A stretch of DNA of 64,000 nucleotides from Tetracladium setigerum (Eukaryota; Ascomycota; Leotiomycetes; Helotiales), in the NCBI GenBank assembly GCA_031472005.1, contig PZJY01000012.1, positions 930,001 through 994,000 of the forward strand, written 5' to 3'. Shown here one piece after another: positions 46,846-57,540 of the stretch; position 1 is the stretch's first letter; each line of letters begins with the position of its first letter. The notes under the pieces are model-generated. The model ran no database searches, was not told where the DNA came from, and saw nothing but the letters and a program-made list of their open reading frames with translations. Position numbers and translations under genes: made by a program.

Positions 46846-49010
46846 ATGGCAGACTGGCTGCGACCAGTCTTCGCTCGGACGAGAAGTTCCCTGCTGATCG
46901 CGTATCCCTCGTGTCCGGCCGATAAACCAGAGAAATCACCTACCCTTGGTGACGATGCTCAAGAAGATGAGTTACATATGGGAGGGAGGCCCCAAACATT
47001 ATCTCGAGCCTTCTCTTCTTTGGGCTTAACCTCCCCCGTGGGTTTATCCTCCCCGAGCTACCTTCATTGGCACCCGAAGAATTCCCAGGTCTCCTCAACC
47101 CCGAGAACATCTATCACAGACCAGACTGCGATCATATGGCAGAAACCCTCAAAGTGGTCATGATGACCCAGGATTCAATTCAACCAGTGCCAATCATCTA
47201 CAACTCTCACATTTTACATCTTCTAGAAGCATATCAACACAGCCAAGAGCAGCTAGCGAAGAAGGTGCACATCATCGAGGAAATCAAGGAGGCTCATGCA
47301 CAGGATATTGAAGAGTTTGAGTTTTTGTCAGCGCAATGGGAGGCTAAAGAGATCGACTACAAGGCAGAGGTCAAGAGACTGGAGCTTATGCTTGCAAAGA
47401 CAGAGGGTGGAATGCAGACCGTTGTGATGGCTCGTTCGAAAAGTAAAATTCATGGATCAAAAAGATTCTCAGAGTCGCTGGGGAGAGGATTTGGAACAGT
47501 CAAGGCGAGGCAAGCCAGCCGCAAGCAAAAGGACATGGAGGAAGAGGAGAAGAAGCGCGATGAAGAGTTCAGAGCGAATGCAAATCAAGGTACGTACTGG
47601 ACGTTTGTTGATTGATTTGAAATCTGACGTTCTTGAGTAGAACCTGCTCCCAAGGTACATTTCCACAATGATTTACAAGCTTTGAAAAACAACAGCCCAA
47701 CGATTCCAGCTTCTGGAGGCAGTGAACGTGCGTCAAGCCCTTATGTAGGCCAAATTGTTCGCTCGAAAACCGCCCAACCTTTCCGGAGTGCCTTGCAGAC
47801 TTCAGGAATTTCGGAGCGAGAATCACAACTCCAATCACCAAACTCGTCAAAGCATTTCTATGGTCATATCCTCTGTCCTCAACGATCTAAACAAAGTCTA
47901 AAAGCACCAGAGCCTTCGAAGGAACTGGGCACTGGATCTCGTCATATGAGTTTACAGCAACAGCCCACAAGCACTGATTTAGAATTGTTGCAACATGACG
48001 AGGTTTATGGAAAGTATCAGACGGCTCTCGACTCGTCGTCGTCTGATTCCAGCTCAGTAAGCTTTCACGACGACCTAACCATGGTCAACAACTACAGAGG
48101 TCTTGGAATTTTTTCACACAGAGAGAAGCCATTGCCAGATGTTCCCTTTGTTTCGGATTATCCAGAACCCGCGGCGAGCGAACTATCAACAACATCCTTT
48201 GGGGGCGAAACCAATCCAAGTGATCGTGTCAGTAAACAGATGAGCTTCTCCTTCCGACCAGGCGATGACAGCGATATCTTATCACCTGTCATTGGAGGAG
48301 ATTCCCAAAATAGAGAACGTCTCAAGAAGCATATTTCTCATCTTGGTGCTGAGAGGGCATCCAAGAATTCTCCTCGGCATCAACGACCGAAATCGATCTC
48401 AAGTCCTGGATCACCAAGCAGAAAGATGAACTATACTGATCAAAGGAGCCCCGACGGCGATATATCTTCGACCAGAGATGGTTCCTCAAAGAGCCCTACG
48501 GAAACACTCAGAAAGATTAACTCTGAGAAGTCACTGACTAGGGACGACTCTTCAAGTATTAACATGACAGCGTTTGAATACAGAGGCCCTGAAGGCTACA
48601 GTTCTTTGAGTAGAGACAATTCATCAAGTAGCACTATGACAGCGTTTCGACTTCGAAGCTCTGAGGGTCAACATCCTTTGAGCAGAGACAACTCATCAAG
48701 TAGCGTTGTCACCGCGGTTCGACACAACTCTGGACGAAGCATTCAGACCGCCATTCACGATAGCGCCAAAAAGACCAGGCCTTCGCTGAGAAAGCAAAGC
48801 GGTAGTGGTAGTAGCCCAGCACGTGGGAGTAGCTCGGCTGTCGCAGCTTTGGCTTTGGCTTTGGCTGGTGGCAAGACAGGCGTGAAGGGTCACTCGAGAC
48901 AGGAACAGCACTCATTCCCCGTGTCAACAGAGCGAGGTAAAGAGCAAAGGAGAAAACAAGACTGCGAAGAGAGCCGAGTGAGTTTCTGGCAAGGAGAAAG
49001 AAAGCAGTAG
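46846..49010 (+). CDS. Ser-rich coiled-coil protein, uncharacterised (one apparent frameshift)
   Basis: Exons 46846-47589 and 47641-49010 (intron 51 nt, GTACGT...CTGAC...TAG). The first frame (MADWLRPVFARTRSS...) must pass into the next at the five-C run 47033-47037. Adding one C gives PRGFILPELPSLAPEEFPGL and an exact 704-codon protein. Residues about 80-200 form a helical/coiled-coil region (HILHLLEAYQHSQEQLAKKV, EVKRLELMLAKTEGG). The rest is Ser-rich and disordered. Three 24-aa tandem repeats of the type LSRDNSSSSTMTAFRLRSSEG sit at about residues 540-612, and an ALALALA run near the end. I do not recognise a family. The C-terminus is uncertain, because another frame over 48925-48980 also looks protein-like. 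Confidence 0.65.
48536..48730 (+). repeat. 72-bp coding tandem repeats (about 2.7 units)
   Basis: Units start near 48536, 48608 and 48680; each encodes 24 residues around [LS]xRD[DN]SSSxxxTAF. Confidence 0.8.
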
Positions 49011-50257
49011 AGCGGACAGAAGGAACTGTATCGAAAAATGGTATGTGGCATTTGAGCTCTTGCGAGGTACAATGGGGTGAGGAGTTCAGAAAGGTTAGCC
49101 TCTGTGGTAGTATTTTGTATGAAATTGTGGTTCAACACAATATGTACAATGATCCACTTGGATCCCGAGCTTTCGTGAAGGATTCACCGTTATGATGATA
49201 TCTGTCTGAGGGGGTCAACAGCCACTAAGCGAAACGAGGTTTACGGACTTCTACTAGAACTAATAGTCTCGAGAACAAATTGACAAAAACATTCATGCAC
49301 TTCTTTTAAATTCTCTTCAATTCCGAGTGACGAAAAAGAAAGCCAAACGACTGAATTGCAAGTGCAGAGATCCTGGTGAACGCTTGACTGCTTCTTCATG
49401 TTGTGGATCTTTCACTTCCCTCGCATCTTCTTCCACAAAAGCGGCACAAATCTGTATTTACACTATTAGCGAGCAAGTTCCACCATAGGTATCTACCTAT
49501 TTCAGGCTTTTGAATTTGAAAAGAACAGATATCCTTTCCCGTTATCATTCTGACCGCTGAACAGCGCATCAACAAATCTTCCTCATCACCACCATCCCGC
49601 TTCCCGCCTTCCATTACTTCCCACGCCTTCGGAAGTTCGAAGCAAGCAAAATAAGAGAAAATGAATCATCATGCGTTCATCCCTTCACTCAATGATTAGC
49701 CCCCATCCCCAGTCACACCCCTCCATCTTTCGAGTCACAACAAACGGTGAAGAACAAGTTGTGGGAAAAAGTCAACGAAAGAACCATGAACCACACGCAA
49801 AAATCCAGGAATTTGCAAAATAACTTTTGTGGTCAAATCAACAACCCTAGTCCAGCGCAGGATCTAGACCGCGCCAGATACAGTTGATTGGTGAACTGAA
49901 TTGGCCTTGAAAGGGCACTGGAACGCCCTGGCATGTGTAGTGGACTTTTTTGTATGTTGTGGCACATGTTTGTTGACCAGTCTGGCCAGTCAGTCCAGTG
50001 AGAGAAGTGCTTGATGGCGGGGTACAGTAAGAAAAAGGTCAGGGCAACGGTTTGGTTTGCTTTTCAGGGCGCTTATGCAGCCGCGTTGATAGTTCCCAGT
50101 GGATGGATGTTTGGGTGCGTTCTTGCTAGCTTGCCCGTATTGCTGCACTGTTGGATGTGGGACCTGGTCAATGTGCCTTGTCGAGTGCCCGAGGTACAGG
50201 ACAGAAGAGGAGGAGGGAGCCTCACTTTCTTTCCTTCCCATTTCTATTTCTCTGTTG

Positions 50258-50288
<31 letters not shown>

Positions 50289-50473
50289 ATCTCTTCATCT
50301 CTCTATCTATCTGTTGTCTTTCCTAAGTCTTTCTGTACTCTACTGTACTTCATTGTCGAATCTCTCCTATCCTTGGATCTATTACCCCGCGACATTCCCC
50401 CAGAAACCCAGGCTGCAGCTCCTCTACTCTACATCAACTGATCTGCAGACGATCTCAACCAAAAACCGCTAAC
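49011..50473. other. Intergenic region with CT tract
   Basis: About 1.46 kb without a supportable gene. A CT-rich tract (50261-50300) lies about 180 bp before the next start codon, in the presumed leader. Confidence 0.5.
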
Positions 50474-51561
50474 ATGGGCGAATTCCACACCGCAGTCCAG
50501 ACCCTCCTTCAAACATTCACCTCTGGCATAACCATCCTCAAAACCCAGCGTAGCCGACGAAAACAAGAAAGAATTGCCATCGATCCGTCCCGCAAAGCCG
50601 CAGAGTCCGACGTAAACCGGTCATTGAAGAGGAATCGACAGGAGGTGAAGAGCGCGTATGAGAGGGACGTGAGTGTGCTGGGGCCTGGATTTAAAGCTGG
50701 TGATGGTATGCTCCTACCTCCTTGCTTTGGTCGTGGAAATCTGTGAGATTAGTACCTAGGGATAGAAGCTGATTGTTGGCGCTGCATTTGGGATGAATAG
50801 AAGAAGCACATACATCCCTCGCCTCCATCCTCCTCCGTCTCAACACCGGCCTCGTCTCGATAATCGAACGATTCACTCGCGGCAAAAGCTCCCAATCAGA
50901 TTACCAGGCTCTGATCAACCTCTCCAATTCATCGCGCATAGAAGCCATGCAGACATTCGAGCAGCTATCGAGGCGCATATCGCAACAATCGCTGATCTTG
51001 GCACCAAGAAGCGAGGAGAGGCATAAGAGAAAGAAGAAGAGTGGGAAGAAAGGAGGAAGTTCGGCTTCGAGGGGGAAGAGTAGCACATCGAGTTTGACGG
51101 TCACGCCGTTGGGCATTGCGAATGGAGAGGGCTGGGTGAGATCGAAGGGGGGAAGGAAGAGTTCTTCGGAGGCGAAGAGGGAGGGGATAAGTGGTAAGCG
51201 GCCTCCTACGACGAAGGTTGCGTCGTCGGCGCAGATGGTTCATTCTTCTGCATCCGTACCGCAAGTAATGCCGAAGGTTGTCCCTCATCAGTCGACATCA
51301 CCACCACCACTTATACAGAGAACTTCGCCGCCGCCGGCGTATCAGAAGAGGACGGTAAATCGACGCTCTATCATGTCATTTGCATCAGATAGTACGAAAC
51401 TGGGAGAAATTCCAGAGTACAAGTGGATGCGACCAGGGATGTTAGAGGATATGCGGGAGAATGGGGAGGTGAAATATCCCGTCACAATGTTCTATCCTAT
51501 TGAACCCTATCAAGAGCCAGAAAAGCAGAGGAGCAGGTTGAGAAAGTTGTTTAGGATGTGA
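50474..51561 (+). CDS. Uncharacterised basic fungal protein
   Basis: Exons 50474-50705 and 50801-51561 (intron 95 nt, GTATGC...TAG, phase 1), 330 aa. The start context is taacATGggc. Residues 1-170 are predicted helical: MGEFHTAVQTLLQTFTSGIT, SLASILLRLNTGLVSIIERF and MQTFEQLSRRISQQSLIL. A Lys/Ser-rich linker follows (RHKRKKKSGKKGG). The C-terminal part is ordered-looking, with EIPEYKWMRPGMLEDMRENG and YPVTMFYPIEPYQEPEKQRS, ending RLRKLFRM. No catalytic motif, signal peptide or membrane segment is seen, and I do not recognise the family. Confidence 0.75.
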
Positions 51562-52709
51562 AATGTTTGGGAAGGAAGGAGCTTGGAGGGAACTTGAACT
51601 ACTTGGAGTAAATTTCTTTGATAATCGACGGAAGAGATGTGAGCGCAGTTTGGGGAAAGTTCTATAGTTGGACAAGGAGTTCGGGGACTGGTTTTTTAGG
51701 CACTTGATATCCTCATGAGTTATGATTTATGATTATGTTTAGTTGGGATCTACAAGGAAGCAAAGAATGATGAATTGAAATCGTTACACAGAAGGCTTTG
51801 GATTGGATCACTCCTTATTTTCAAGGATGTTTTGAAAAACAGGTACCATACACAACTTCGTAATCTGCAAAGGACTCCATTTGCATTTGCATCTGCATTT
51901 GCTTGAACCCTGAGAATCAAAGTGAAATAAAGCACATGTGAAGTTTGGAAATTCAGACAACATGTTGTTTATCCCACCATAGGGATTCTGTAGAGCCCTT
52001 CCGTCTCTTCCCACTTACAGTGCTCGAACTACGAGCTTCAGACGGAAATTTTTGCATGGAAGCGTGAGAACAGGGTGCTTGTTCGTTCCCAGCAACCGGG
52101 ATTTTTGAAAATTGATCGTCGAGGTTGCACCAGATCATCAAGCCCGATGCTCCGTTTCGAAGGGTCAGGTACAGTACAGTACAGTACCTAGGCTAATAAG
52201 TACTGTACCCAACACATGCATCTGCTCCAAAGCTTGCGTGGTCCAGGTACGAAATAAATAACAAATACGTCAGCTAGCCCGATCTACTGGACAAGAATTT
52301 CTGCATAAATGTAAAAGCAGATTTGCCTCACATGGTACAACAGGCAGTAGTAGTGCTTCCAATATTCCCATCGAGGAACGAAACAGCTTTGTTTACTCCC
52401 TCGCTTACTCGTACTATCACATCACCTGCACAGAACTTTTCTGGCAAACAGAAATTTTCTTCTCTTTCCACAATCATGACCAGAGTCCGGCCAGACCAAC
52501 CAAGCACTTGACATACCGTATTACGAGTGGTTGAGAAGAAACCGGAAAAGAAAAAAAAATCATGCTCAGCAAATAATGAAGAGAATATTCTCCGATACGG
52601 GAATGACCCCCATGGACGGAAAAAGCACAAAAGAAGAATTACTTGCGACTATTCCGTGGCGATGAATCGGCTTCGGCTCGGTTGTGTTTGATAACAGAAG
52701 AAACGCCTC
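51562..52709. other. Intergenic region left of the transposon
   Basis: Contains GTACAGTACAGTACAGTAC at about 52169-52187 and a partner AGTACTGTACCC near 52199, which could pair as a hairpin. No gene is seen. Confidence 0.5.
52169..52210. repeat. GTACA tandem run and inverted partner
   Basis: Three to four overlapping GTACA units, followed after about 12 bases by the complementary AGTACTGTACC; potential hairpin. Confidence 0.6.
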
Positions 52710-52759
52710 CACCAGTCCTAGTCATTACTCACGGAACGCCCCCTTGATGATGTAAGCAA
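52710..52759 (+). repeat. Left terminal inverted repeat
   Basis: 50 bp; pairs with 54179-54228 with one mismatch (G versus A at the base before the five-C run). Confidence 0.92.
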
Positions 52760-52795
52760 GGGACACCAAAGCACTATGAATTATGCTATTGAATA

Positions 52796-54124
52796 TCACC
52801 ATTTCTTGCCCTTAATGGGTGCACCACTAGTATTTACTAGGCGCTGGCATCTTTCAGGCATATCTTTGATACGATCACGCACCTCTTCCAGGGTAATCTT
52901 GTCCCACTCATCCTGAATCACTATTTTGAGCTCATCGAGTGAACCCCATACCCTCTTCCGTACTCTTTGCTTTAAAATACACCAGATACCCTCAATCGGG
53001 TTCAAATCAGGGCTTTGAGGAGGATGATTGAGAGTCTCTATCCAATTGTCTTCTTTCAAGGTAGTTGCGAGGCTTTTTGTTAGTAATTTCTTAGTATTTT
53101 GACTCTCTCTTCCATGCCCATGAGACCCGTCATTATCTTCTTGCAATATCCATTGTTTGAACTCCCCTGAGCCTCCCTCATAATCAGAGTTTTGTCGTAA
53201 TCGAGCTTGTTGAATAGCATCGATATACATCGGTAAGATCTCATCATGGTAGTACTTTTGGGTCATAGCATTCCCTTTTGGCTTTGAATCACGATCATGG
53301 GGAAAGGAAGCTTCCCATTCTTGGAGTCGAGCCTGGAAGGTATCTTGATCTTCGTACTTAGATTTGCGAGGCTTAGACAGCTTCTTTGGATGTTCGGTAT
53401 ACTCTTCCTCATTATTATAAAAGCGTAATTTATCGCATTTGCCGTACCAATTAATCCAGCCGGCAATATGGAGCTTATTGCCACTTAACGACCCTCTTTC
53501 TTGTATATTATCCTCATCGTATCTTGTCCCTCGCTCTCGTAAGATTCGGCCTTGAGCTGTAGCTGACGGATCGATATGTGCTTCATCGGTAAAGAGAATA
53601 TTGGCCCAAAACTCCTCAATTGTCTTCCCCTTATGTATATTTCCGTATATAACTCTCTTGTCCTTATTCGCTTGCGAAAGCTTTTTGCCGACATAAGCTT
53701 GTTTGTATTTCCGGGCTCCGTTCGTATGTAAAAGGAGTGATCGTTGAGCTGTTCGGGTGCTGCAATTTATATTATGGAAGGAGAGTTGAGCTTCTAAAGT
53801 CTGCTCACGGATCGGGTTTTGTTTCGGATCAACTAGCGCTTTACAGACTTCTTTCGACATCTTTGGAGGCTGGCCGAGTATATCTGAAGCTCTTCTTCTT
53901 TTCCTATAAGCTGGCGAGCCTAGGACTAATCGTTCTTGCTTCCACCGGTGTGCTGTTGTAAGAGATGGTGCGTTTTGGCTTGCAATCTCCCGGAATGACA
54001 TTGAGCCGTCATTACGATCCAACGCATCGTAGAAACGGGTTTTCTGAATAGTATCCCATTCATATCGCTTGCTTGATCGATTCGGCGTACTCGGATAGAA
54101 ATTTGAGCGTGTTGAGATACTCAT
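52796..54124 (-). CDS. DDE transposase, Tc1/IS630-like
   Basis: Single exon, 442 aa, ATG at 54124. An N-terminal helix-turn-helix region (FREIASQNAPSLTTAHRWKQ, then a second region around QRSLLLHTNG) precedes the catalytic domain. First Asp in LFTDEAHID; second in LQEDNDGSHGHG; Glu in QSPDLNPIEGIW, all typical of the IS630/Tc1 superfamily. The spacing between the second Asp and the Glu is 47 residues, and between the two Asp about 149, both larger than in classical Tc1 (34) elements; a charged insert (KLSKPRKSKYEDQDTFQARL) lies in between. It would cut at the terminal repeats and rejoin the element elsewhere. The reading frame is unbroken. Confidence 0.93.
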   Translation of the reverse strand: MSISTRSNFYPSTPNRSSKRYEWDTIQKTRFYDALDRNDGSMSFREIASQNAPSLTTAHRWKQERLVLGSPAYRKRRRASDILGQPPKMSKEVCKALVDPKQNPIREQTLEAQLSFHNINCSTRTAQRSLLLHTNGARKYKQAYVGKKLSQANKDKRVIYGNIHKGKTIEEFWANILFTDEAHIDPSATAQGRILRERGTRYDEDNIQERGSLSGNKLHIAGWINWYGKCDKLRFYNNEEEYTEHPKKLSKPRKSKYEDQDTFQARLQEWEASFPHDRDSKPKGNAMTQKYYHDEILPMYIDAIQQARLRQNSDYEGGSGEFKQWILQEDNDGSHGHGRESQNTKKLLTKSLATTLKEDNWIETLNHPPQSPDLNPIEGIWCILKQRVRKRVWGSLDELKIVIQDEWDKITLEEVRDRIKDMPERCQRLVNTSGAPIKGKKW

Positions 54125-54178
54125 TTTGATAGTTGATAGAATACAGGTGGTTTGTTTACGTGCTAGAATTTTGATGTT

Positions 54179-54228
54179 TTGCTTACATCATCAAGGGGGT
54201 GTTCCGTGAGTAATGACTAGGACTGGTG
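54179..54228 (-). repeat. Right terminal inverted repeat
   Basis: 50 bp, inverted copy of 52710-52759 with one mismatch. Confidence 0.92.
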
Positions 54229-57200
54229 CTCCCGTTGAAGAGATGACATGCCGAGATTTCGGTGGAAAATCGGGTCGCACGGGCGGTACCGAGTCAAGAT
54301 CCCCAAGCTACAGTAGCGAGCTCGGTCTGTAACAGGAAGGATTGCTTCTCACATGATGATGAACCTTGATGATACGATGTCGATATCGATATTGGTATCA
54401 GCGATACATAGATAGATACAGCACAGTAGAGTGTTTGCTTTTGGACGGCACATGTTTTCTGTTAGAGAAGTTCATAAGATACGCAAAAAGAAAGAACGAG
54501 AAATAAACAAAGAAGAAAGATATCAGAATTCAAACGCTGGACAACAATTCGTTTTCGGAAATTTAAATGATGATATTCACGTGACTAAAATTAGCTTGTG
54601 CTAAACTTTTCAGATCTGATAAGCAAGAAATTGAGGCTCTGAATGGCTCTCCCGCCACTCCTCCTGCAGAACGGAGCACACTCTGCTTTGTTCGCAGATT
54701 TCCAAAACCGCAGAACCCTCTTTCCAAGTGGCCAGAGTTGAGCTGAGCCATCATTTCTTCAATCAGGAGGCGGAAGTTTGTTCTCCGACAGGGAACAGTC
54801 GCTGGTGGCCAAGGCCCAAATATCCCCTCCGCAACGTGGGGGGCTTGCAATTCCCTTGTCATAGATTTTCTTGAATTTTGGGTTCGTTCGGATGAAGTCG
54901 CACAGGATGTGGGAGATCATGCAGGCATGGCAGTCTCTCAGGCAAGTAGGGTGCAAGCCTCCTATCTCTCTGCCTTTTGCACTTCGATATTTGTGCGAAG
55001 ATGAGCTTCTTTATCGTGCGACTGAGCGACCTGAGACCTCTCGAGAAAGGGACAGGGCAGGGTTTTTGTCGTTATCTTTCACGTTGGAACGTTTTCACAA
55101 GTCGCTCAGACCACCGTATGCGCCCGACCGACCGAAAGCCAATCCTTTCCTCTCGCTCGGGAAAATTGAAAACCCAGGAGGCCCCGTGGTTCGGCAGAGT
55201 TGCGATTCGGCATCACGTTATCCAGGGATGCGATGAGGTCGTTTTTGGATGCTGCCGGATAAGAGGTGACGAGGGGTTTCATGCTGCTGGGATTTTGGGA
55301 CGCGGTGAACCTGTGCTTCGTACACATGAGGCCAGCCAACGCTCAGCTTCGCTGCTGATATGGGGCAGAGATGATTCTCAGCTGTATGAAAATCTTCAAT
55401 TCAATAAGTCTAGCCCCACTACTCGCAATAATATTCGAGGAAGCAATGGCATGTGGTTGACTGACGGCAGTCTCATGTCTATCTCTCAAATGCATCCTCC
55501 GGAACGCACAACTCTCCTTCCCCGAGAGAGAGAAATCTCCGCAAGAAGAAAACATGATTGAAGGTTAGCACAAACAGCTGGGCAAACACGGGAGGCATAT
55601 CGAAGTCACAGCTCTGAGCTCTGTGACTACTTTTTCGACGCTCAAATTTGCTCGCTTCTGTGCCTTCACGGCCGACTCCTGTTATCTCCCCCGCGGGATA
55701 TTCTGAATCTGATGGAGCTTGTTGGACGGAGGTCTCGGCGCTATTCACCATCAGGTTTAAATTTTCCGGAGCGCAAGAGAGGGTGTCCCGGATCCTCTCG
55801 ATGCGCTGAGCGAGTTGTGGACCTTGGAACCGCCGTTGAGACAAGAAATGCTGCAATATTACTGGGAGTGTGCCCAAAGGCCTCATACCTGACGGTTTCG
55901 CAATGGACGAAGCGAAAGAGAGATTAGCAGAGAGTGTGCTTCATAACGCTCTTGATAGGTTATTGAGTCCAGCCTAATGCCCTCGAGGCAAGTCCCTCGA
56001 TCCCCAACCTGCCGGTACCTGCTATTTCAAAGTGTCCTCGTCGTATCTGTCTTGTACTCATTCGTACACTCCGCGAGGTCGTTATCATATACTATCTCCT
56101 TATCTCGCCAGGTCCTAGTTGTTACTACGGAGGTGCAACCCATCATATACCTCTTCACATGCCGGATAATCTGTCCTTGAGGAATGCGGAGCCGTGTTAT
56201 CATGGATATGTATTGTATGGTCTGTACCATAGCCTTAAGGAGTACTGCATTAATTATAATCCGAATGAGCCAGTCATCTTCTGCTTGTACCCTCGAACTC
56301 TTGGACGATGGCGCCACACTTATCTTTGAAGACGACGTTGTCTCCTCCACCACCAACTCATCGAAGGTATGCCGGAACGATCGGGTGTGCAGAATGTAGC
56401 GATACGGAGGTACCGTGGTTGGCGCCATATCCAAAGTTTCATACGCAAGAAGGACGGTGTGATGACATCGAACGGCGCTGGTATTCCTTGTTCCTAGACT
56501 ACGACTGGGGCTCATCAATAGTTGCAGTAATAATCACGCTGTGAGTCTTCTTCCTTCTCGGAGAATTAACAGCAAGTCACAGCAAGGTCTGACGCATACA
56601 TTATTTCTGGGATTAAGGTTGACGAATTTGAAGCGTGATAGCGAGAAGATCTTCGCGATGAAGTTCCTGCTCGTTGTGTCACGAATCAGATGCCAGTCCT
56701 ATTTCAAACCTAATCTTTTTTTTTTTCGGGCAAAAGAACAATAATGCGAGGAGTTCCAAGCAAAGCAAAAATCAGATACGAGTAACTGACTAGCTCACAT
56801 TGGAAGGATGAAAAAGATATCGCATGGAAAAAGAAAAAGAGATCTCAAGATCCCTTACTCCCAGCCGTTGATATCTGACTATTTTGGCTTCTCGAAGGCC
56901 CTCAAACCGCCAGCCCTGAAGCTACTCTGCGGGAGCACCCGCACAGGGTGCCTTTATATCATCATAAATAGCAACTCACGAGCCCGTTTGGGTCGAATTC
57001 CAAGGCACGCTTTGCTTTTTAGAGCTAGGGATTAGGAAGCTAGTGGCAGAGATTAACGTGTTACGAAGGAGCTAGGGGAGCACCCTAAGCTGTTCCGATC
57101 GCGGCCAGCCTTCCGGAAGCTAAGTCCCACGGTATTTAATAAATTTGGGGTTCGTGGGGTTGGGGAGAGGGTGTGTCAATAAAAGACGTCGCTTAATCAC

Positions 57201-57540
57201 GAGGGTGATGTTGGGATGAATGATGGATCAGTCTTTTGTTTTTGTTGCGACCTTTTCCGTGTGGAGGGAGAGATTCGCTGTCTCTCTGTCTCTCTCTGCT
57301 CGCTTCTTTCATGTAAACAAAACATTTGTGTAAATGATAATGATAGCTGTCTTACACTAATAACTGTACCTCGCTATCGCCAACAAAGCATATGTAGCCT
57401 TGTCTCTCAAATAATGCTAATGCATTCTTACTGTTTGTTGCTCAGATGTTGTGCAACATTTGCAAATGCGGCGTTTACCTTCCCCTGTTTCTTGCTTATC
57501 TCCCACCCTTCGCGACCACCGTAACACCTCCTCCACCCAC
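54229..57540. other. Gene-poor region right of the transposon
   Basis: About 3.3 kb. Apart from one weak minus-strand frame (56027-56515), nothing supportable. The last 300 bases are pyrimidine-rich and act as the likely promoter and leader of the next gene. Confidence 0.45.
56027..56515 (-). CDS. Doubtful small ORF
   Basis: 162 aa from ATG at 56515. The sequence has no recognised domain, signal peptide or membrane segment, but its length exceeds most chance frames nearby and part of it reads plausibly (YRYILHTRSFRHTFDELVVE). No splice structure or neighbour supports it. Listed only as a candidate. Confidence 0.2.
   Translation of the reverse strand: MSPSRSLGTRNTSAVRCHHTVLLAYETLDMAPTTVPPYRYILHTRSFRHTFDELVVEETTSSSKISVAPSSKSSRVQAEDDWLIRIIINAVLLKAMVQTIQYISMITRLRIPQGQIIRHVKRYMMGCTSVVTTRTWRDKEIVYDNDLAECTNEYKTDTTRTL

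Larger units (their letters stand above)
52710..54228. mobile_element. Complete 1.5-kb DDE transposon (Tc1/IS630-like transposase)
   Basis: A 1519-bp element bounded by 50-bp terminal inverted repeats (52710-52759 and 54179-54228) that differ at a single position, and holding one intact minus-strand transposase gene. Outermost bases are CACCAGTCC...GGACTGGTG. The flanks carry CTC on both sides, a possible 3-bp duplication, but not the TA expected of Tc1/mariner elements. Near-identical ends and an unbroken gene suggest recent insertion and possible activity. Confidence 0.9.

Noticed and set aside
47038..47079. Short GTGGGT...AAG intron at the coiled-coil gene frame jump
   Set aside because: It would be 42 nt, a multiple of three, so it cannot correct the frame, and it would remove well-formed protein sequence.
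54977..55561. 194-codon plus-strand frame right of the transposon
   Set aside because: Composition is erratic, other frames are equally long, and no domain or splice pattern supports it.
57060..57160. Segment with 5S- or tRNA-like words
   Set aside because: No cloverleaf or 5S internal promoter pattern could be built.
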